Assembly (NCBI GenBank): GCA_002496905.1
Contig: DALV01000008.1
Coordinates: 21,658 to 40,400 of the forward strand
Direction of reading: 5' to 3'
From: Euryarchaeota archaeon UBA105
GTDB lineage: Archaea > Thermoplasmatota > Poseidoniia > Poseidoniales > Thalassarchaeaceae
DNA length: 18,743 nucleotides
The translations under genes were made by a program, and so were the position numbers. Under the pieces are notes generated by a model, which saw only the letters and a list, made by a program, of their open reading frames with translations, did not search any database and was not told where the DNA came from. Positions 15,850 through 18,743 of this stretch are shown here, piece by piece. The first letter of the stretch is position 1; every line of letters begins with the position of its first letter.

Positions 15850-15896
15850 CCCGAAGTATCGTTAGGTTCAACACCAATCAACAAAGAGCGGATGAT

Positions 15897-16481
15897 ATGC
15901 GAATGGTGCGAGTTCTGGGTGTTCTACCAGGATTTGTCGGATTTATATGCCTAGTATTGCTAACTGCTAGTTTAGTTGGGATAGAAATTGATTCCACTCG
16001 CGTACAGGCTACTACAGTCCCATGTTTGGACGAGGACGCGGGTGGTTGCCCAGTTGGTATGACTGGGTCTGATTTCCATGTACCTTGGGGTTTCAGTTTG
16101 ATCGATGTAGAAGTAAATATCGCGTGGGATGAGCCTGAAAAGGCTTGGATAGGGGTTGTCGATGCTAAATACGCAGAAAACTGCCCCCCCGATTCCAATG
16201 GATTGACTAGCTGTGAAACGGAGGATTTCGAATTTGTCGCTGGAGGCCCGGAGGACTCAGATGAGTTCACTTTCTCCCTAAAACCAGGTGACTATCGATT
16301 TACAAGCGGAGGACGAGATGGTGCTAGTCTTGACAATCAATTAGTAACAATTACATCAACATTCCATATTTCTCAGGTTGGAGAGATTCTCCTCAGTGTA
16401 ATTGGGATTCTACTAATGGTCGGGGCCGTAGAAATGATTTATCCAATCGAACTATTTTGGAAGAAATACGTCAAATCATGA
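15897..16481 (+). CDS. Hypothetical membrane protein, two TM helices with an extracytoplasmic domain
   Basis: Not recognised as a named family. The 194-residue protein starts with a basic residue pair and a hydrophobic segment (about 7-28, GVLPGFVGFICLVLLTASLVG). An acidic, Cys-containing outer domain follows (about 30-155) with Cys43, Cys51, Cys101 and Cys111 as possible disulfide partners. A second hydrophobic helix (about 161-181) and a short basic tail ending KKYVKS complete it. Composition suggests a beta-rich outer domain (FSLKPGDYRFTSGG resembles an Ig-like or carbohydrate-binding strand pair, but this is weak). ATG 15897 is used; ATG 15903 is an alternative. It follows the zinc-ribbon gene by 47 bp and is probably in the same transcript. 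Confidence 0.75.
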   Translation: MRMVRVLGVLPGFVGFICLVLLTASLVGIEIDSTRVQATTVPCLDEDAGGCPVGMTGSDFHVPWGFSLIDVEVNIAWDEPEKAWIGVVDAKYAENCPPDSNGLTSCETEDFEFVAGGPEDSDEFTFSLKPGDYRFTSGGRDGASLDNQLVTITSTFHISQVGEILLSVIGILLMVGAVEMIYPIELFWKKYVKS

Positions 16482-16494
16482 CTCGAATGACTAC

Positions 16495-16659
16495 TTGCTT
16501 CGTCGGCTAATTGAAGAACCAGTATTCTCTCGACCGTTTGTGGCAGTAACCAAGTGTCGCTCCTGTGGGGCGGAAATTAGGGCTGAAGGTCTTCCTCAAT
16601 CCTTTGGAGGATACAACATTTACTGCGTAACCTGTGGCGCTCAATTCAGAGTAGATTGA
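16495..16659 (+). CDS. Tiny double-CxxC zinc-ribbon protein, start disrupted or TTG
   Basis: A 54-residue reading frame from TTG 16495: MLRRLIEEPVFSRPFVAVTK, then CRSCGAEIRA with Cys21/Cys24, a Gly-rich turn, and YCVTCGAQFRVD with Cys44/Cys47. Two CxxC knuckles about 20 residues apart make a convincing zinc ribbon. No ATG exists in this frame. An ATG at 16478, overlapping the preceding stop as ATGA (the coupling seen at lipB and at 7612), opens another frame that ends after ten codons at 16508-16510. A single added base between 16490 and 16497 would fuse that start to this frame. So this is either a gene with an unusual TTG start, a natural frameshift, or an assembly error. Function unknown; such small ribbons often bind RNA, DNA or protein. 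Confidence 0.55.
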   Translation: MLRRLIEEPVFSRPFVAVTKCRSCGAEIRAEGLPQSFGGYNIYCVTCGAQFRVD

Positions 16660-16677
16660 AGTCAATCAAAAGACTTC
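16658..16677. terminator. Hairpin spanning the convergent stop codons, candidate bidirectional terminator
   Basis: GAAGTC (16658-16663) and GACTTC (16672-16677) form a perfect 6-bp inverted repeat with an 8-nt A-rich loop, followed on the plus strand by TTTCTT. It covers the end of the zinc-ribbon stop (16657-16659) and the stop of the opposing NOG1-like gene (16662-16664). A hairpin plus T-rich tail is compatible with termination of the plus-strand transcript. The left part of the T tract is coding for the other gene, so chance cannot be excluded. Confidence 0.35.
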
Positions 16678-17792
16678 TTTCTTCCACGTCTTGGTTTGGG
16701 TGCATGCCTCATAGCCGCTTCCCTTCTTGCTTCAATTTCTTCGGGTGAACCCACTGGCTCGATTTCTTCTATTTCTCTATGCCAAGTATCTGGCAAAGCG
16801 AGTGGGTCTGTTACTTCGTCAGCGGCTATGAATTCAATAAGATGACTACGTAAATCATCGATGCCATCTCCTGTTATTGAACTAATTCGCAATACTTCGT
16901 TATCATTTACCTCATGCAAATCCGACTTTGAAAACACCTTGAGCAATGGTCGTTCGGCGAGTAATTCTGTAACTTCACCGAGGAGATGTTGTTGATCTTG
17001 TAAACTCATACCACTGGATTCAGATGGGTCGATTAAGAACAATACAATGTCTCCTACATTTTCCAAAGCCGCAATCGCTTGCATCTCAATTTGATTACGC
17101 TCAGTCATTGGCCTATCAAGAAGTCCAGGTGTATCGACCATCTGGTAAATTCGTCTTCTATGCTCAAAATGACCGACGTGTAGGCGCTTAGTTGTAAAGG
17201 GGTAAGCGGCAACTTCAGGCTCTCCACTGGATAATTCTGTGATTAGAGCAGACTTGCCAACATTTGGAGCTCCTGCGACCACGATACAAGGCTCGGCAGC
17301 ATCAATCGAAGGTAATTCTCGTAGAATGTTCCGAGCCTCACCTAACCAGAGAATATTATCTCCAATTTGGTCAATAATCGATGACATTCTACCGTATGCA
17401 TGACGTCTTTCTTCATGGAAAGCCTCTATGTTACGGAATCTTAGCATCTTGGATTGAGATTCACCTGCAATTTTTCGCACTCTTTCTGCAGCCCACTGAA
17501 TCGCGCCAAGATTTTGCCTAAATTCATCAGCACCTACAGCCGCATCAACCAAGGCTTGGTCAAATTCTGACTGAGCGTTGAGACTAGGCCACTGATCAAC
17601 CCATTTTAGGAGAGTTTCAGCGATTGTATCGCTGGCTGCTTGTACCATTCTAGCCATTTGTTTTCGCACCCTGTGGTACTTGTCTGGATCCTCAACCAAG
17701 TCAGATTGCTTTCCAGCACGACGAAACGCCTTGTCTAGAACTTCCTGAGGATACAGAACCGTTGGAATCTTGCGCCATTCAACAGAAGCCAC
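16662..17792 (-). CDS. NOG1-family GTPase
   Basis: Archaeal homologue of Nog1/Obg-like GTPases linked to large ribosomal subunit assembly. In 376 residues: a helical NOG1 N-terminal domain (about 1-165, starting IPTVLYPQEVLDKAFRRA), then the G domain with G1 GAPNVGKS (174-181), G2 around Thr200-Thr201, G3 DTPGLLDRP (220-228), a G4-like SKSD (288-291) and G5-like SSIT near 303-306; it ends in a basic tail (PKPRRGRKKS). G4 is normally NKxD; here the Asn is Ser, which may weaken guanine contact. The start is GTG 17792, supported by a strong AGGAGG (complement 17800-17805) 7 nt upstream. It lies convergent to the zinc-ribbon gene with 2 bp between stops and divergent from the next gene. Confidence 0.88.
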   Translation of the reverse strand: MASVEWRKIPTVLYPQEVLDKAFRRAGKQSDLVEDPDKYHRVRKQMARMVQAASDTIAETLLKWVDQWPSLNAQSEFDQALVDAAVGADEFRQNLGAIQWAAERVRKIAGESQSKMLRFRNIEAFHEERRHAYGRMSSIIDQIGDNILWLGEARNILRELPSIDAAEPCIVVAGAPNVGKSALITELSSGEPEVAAYPFTTKRLHVGHFEHRRRIYQMVDTPGLLDRPMTERNQIEMQAIAALENVGDIVLFLIDPSESSGMSLQDQQHLLGEVTELLAERPLLKVFSKSDLHEVNDNEVLRISSITGDGIDDLRSHLIEFIAADEVTDPLALPDTWHREIEEIEPVGSPEEIEARREAAMRHAPKPRRGRKKSFD

Positions 17793-17871
17793 GACCTCTC
17801 CTCCTGTCTAGCGGCCGCGTCCATACTTCTTCAAACAGCGTGCTTTTCTATGGCGGACCATACGCGACCCT

Positions 17872-18327
17872 ATGACTGGTGAACGGCGCGGTAAGAGAAT
17901 TCGAGATTTGCCTGTATGGGCAAAGCGATTTGCAGAAGAATATGGCGCAGAGGATTTGGATGGTCGCGGGGATGTTTTCTTCGGCCCTCTAATCGACCGA
18001 CGTAGCGGCCTCAGGAAGGACGATCTAATCGAATTACTAATCGATGCACGAGCAGTAAGAGCAGATGATGACCCTTGGGTTCGAGGTATGTTACTAGCCA
18101 CATCTAGAAATGCTGTAGAAATGTTGGACGAATTCGGTCAATATCGCTCTATTGCAAGAGATGTGATAGTGGAAGTACGACTTGTAACTCATCTGAGAAA
18201 ACCCTACATCGAGGACGATGAATTACTTACCTTCGAAAAAGAGGACATGCGAAGGCGATCGAATGTTCACGAACAGGCGGAGAGGCAAGCCGATGGCGGC
18301 TCCGACGATAGTCACTTGTGGGGTTGA
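17872..18327 (+). CDS. Conserved-looking hypothetical protein, charged and soluble
   Basis: I do not recognise this family. The 151-residue product has a basic start (MTGERRGKRIRDLPVWAKRF), a middle section with amphipathic, likely helical stretches (DLIELLIDARAVRADD, RGMLLATSRNAVEMLDEF, IARDVIVEVRLVTHL), and a highly charged, probably disordered tail (EKEDMRRRSNVHEQAERQ). No cysteine, signal peptide or membrane segment is present. ATG 17872 is the first usable start; a TTTTCTAT stretch (17844-17851) about 25 nt upstream could be a weak TATA element for a leaderless mRNA. The stop is doubled (TGATGA) directly before the next ATG, so it is tightly linked to the PCD gene. Codon use appears like its neighbours, which supports a real gene. 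Confidence 0.7.
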   Translation: MTGERRGKRIRDLPVWAKRFAEEYGAEDLDGRGDVFFGPLIDRRSGLRKDDLIELLIDARAVRADDDPWVRGMLLATSRNAVEMLDEFGQYRSIARDVIVEVRLVTHLRKPYIEDDELLTFEKEDMRRRSNVHEQAERQADGGSDDSHLWG

Positions 18328-18330
18328 TGA

Positions 18331-18657
18331 ATGTCAGACTTAGCAAAGAAAGAATGCATACCCTGCAAGGGGGGTGTCCCTCCGATGGGGCTTGAACAAG
18401 CCGAAGAAATGATTCGACAAATTCATTCAGATTGGAAATTAATCGATACACACCACATCGAACGATTTTGGATTTTCCCGGATTTTGAGTCTGCTCTTCT
18501 ATTTGTTAACGCCGCAGGTGCAATTTGCGAAGAACAAAATCATCATGCTGATTTTGAATTAGGTTGGGGTAGAGCAAAGGCGATGATTTGGACTCACAAA
18601 ATCAACGGACTTAGCGAATCTGACTTCTTCCTCGCGGCTAAGTTTGACGAGATTTAA
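18331..18657 (+). CDS. 4a-hydroxytetrahydrobiopterin (pterin-4a-carbinolamine) dehydratase
   Basis: PCD/DCoH (PhhB-like) enzyme that dehydrates 4a-hydroxytetrahydropterin, a recycling step for pterin-dependent hydroxylases; some homologues instead serve molybdopterin metabolism. In 108 residues the family motif is clear: EEQNHHADFELGWGRAKAMIWTHKINGLSESDF (67-99) with His71, His72 and His89 as the active-site histidines. The N-terminus CIPCKGGVPPM is also typical. Length is standard. ATG 18331 follows the previous gene's tandem stop without a gap. No aromatic amino-acid hydroxylase is visible in the window. The only other possibly pterin-related gene is the SDR at the far left end, so the link between them is speculative. 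Confidence 0.92.
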   Translation: MSDLAKKECIPCKGGVPPMGLEQAEEMIRQIHSDWKLIDTHHIERFWIFPDFESALLFVNAAGAICEEQNHHADFELGWGRAKAMIWTHKINGLSESDFFLAAKFDEI

Positions 18658-18666
18658 GGTGATAAT

Positions 18667-18743
18667 ATGCCGGAGGATTTTCGCCTTCATGCGTTTGTTT
18701 GTACCAATCAACGCGACCCAAAAAAACCACGAGAATGCTGTGC
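18667..18743 (+). CDS. [2Fe-2S] thioredoxin-like ferredoxin (5' end only)
   Basis: Only 25 codons are inside the window. They read MPEDFRLHAFVCTNQRDPKK followed by PRECC. The HxFVCTNxR...PRxCC pattern is the N-terminal cluster-binding segment of thioredoxin-fold [2Fe-2S] ferredoxins related to NuoE. GGTGAT (18658-18663) directly after the PCD stop serves as ribosome-binding site, and the genes are 9 bp apart, so an operon with PCD is likely. The electron-transfer partner cannot be told from this fragment. Confidence 0.72.
   Translation, partial: MPEDFRLHAFVCTNQRDPKKPRECC

Noticed and set aside
15850..15896. A GGTTCAACACC string resembling a tRNA T-arm.
   Set aside because: The gap is only 47 bp and holds no acceptor, D or anticodon stem, so no tRNA fits.

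Overview
The window looks like a chromosomal segment from an uncultivated marine archaeon, most likely a Thermoplasmatota lineage such as Marine Group II (Candidatus Poseidoniales). Archaeal markers are an aRF1/eRF1-type release factor with NIKS, YxCxxxF and GGQ motifs, an archaeal-type UMP kinase, a NOG1-family GTPase, a DUF2116-like zinc-ribbon membrane protein and a SAP-domain membrane peptidase. Mixed with these are genes of bacterial character. The genus-level assignment is inference from gene content only. Coding density is very high: no gene-free stretch exceeds about 105 bp. I see no tRNA, rRNA, CRISPR array, insertion sequence or phage gene.

Region by region. (1) Positions 1-662, minus strand: the truncated 3' side of a pteridine-reductase/FolM-like short-chain dehydrogenase. 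(2) Positions 767-8796, plus strand: a compact operon of lipA, E1-alpha, E1-beta, E2, E3, lipB and a class V PLP enzyme, with ATGA overlaps or gaps of 22 bp or less. It encodes a complete bacterial (Pseudomonas bkd-like) branched-chain 2-oxoacid dehydrogenase complex together with the two enzymes that make its lipoyl cofactor on the protein. (3) Positions 8877-11243, plus: UbiX flavin prenyltransferase and a membrane-anchored M28 peptidase with a cytoplasmic SAP domain. (4) Positions 11247-14730, minus: a translation operon, aRF1 then ArgS, followed by a PrxQ-like peroxiredoxin. (5) Positions 14831-16659, plus: UMP kinase, zinc-ribbon/TM protein, an unknown two-TM protein and a tiny zinc ribbon whose start appears disrupted. 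(6) Positions 16662-17792, minus: NOG1-like GTPase. (7) Positions 17872-18743, plus: an unknown charged protein, pterin-4a-carbinolamine dehydratase and the beginning of a [2Fe-2S] thioredoxin-like ferredoxin.

How they work together. LipB would place an octanoyl group on the E2 lipoyl-domain lysine and LipA would insert the two sulfurs. E1 (alpha/beta) would decarboxylate the 2-oxoacid onto the lipoyl arm, E2 would pass the acyl group to CoA, and E3 would reoxidise the arm with NAD+. The most notable point is that a lipoyl-dependent complex and an ACP-dependent type of lipoate assembly (LipB/LipA) are packaged in one operon in an archaeon, where the source of octanoyl donor is not obvious. 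Translation initiation is mixed: several internal operon genes have good Shine-Dalgarno sites (1878, 4140, 5469, 13473, 15550, 17792), while the SDR gene at 662 looks leaderless with a TATA-like box about 26 nt upstream.
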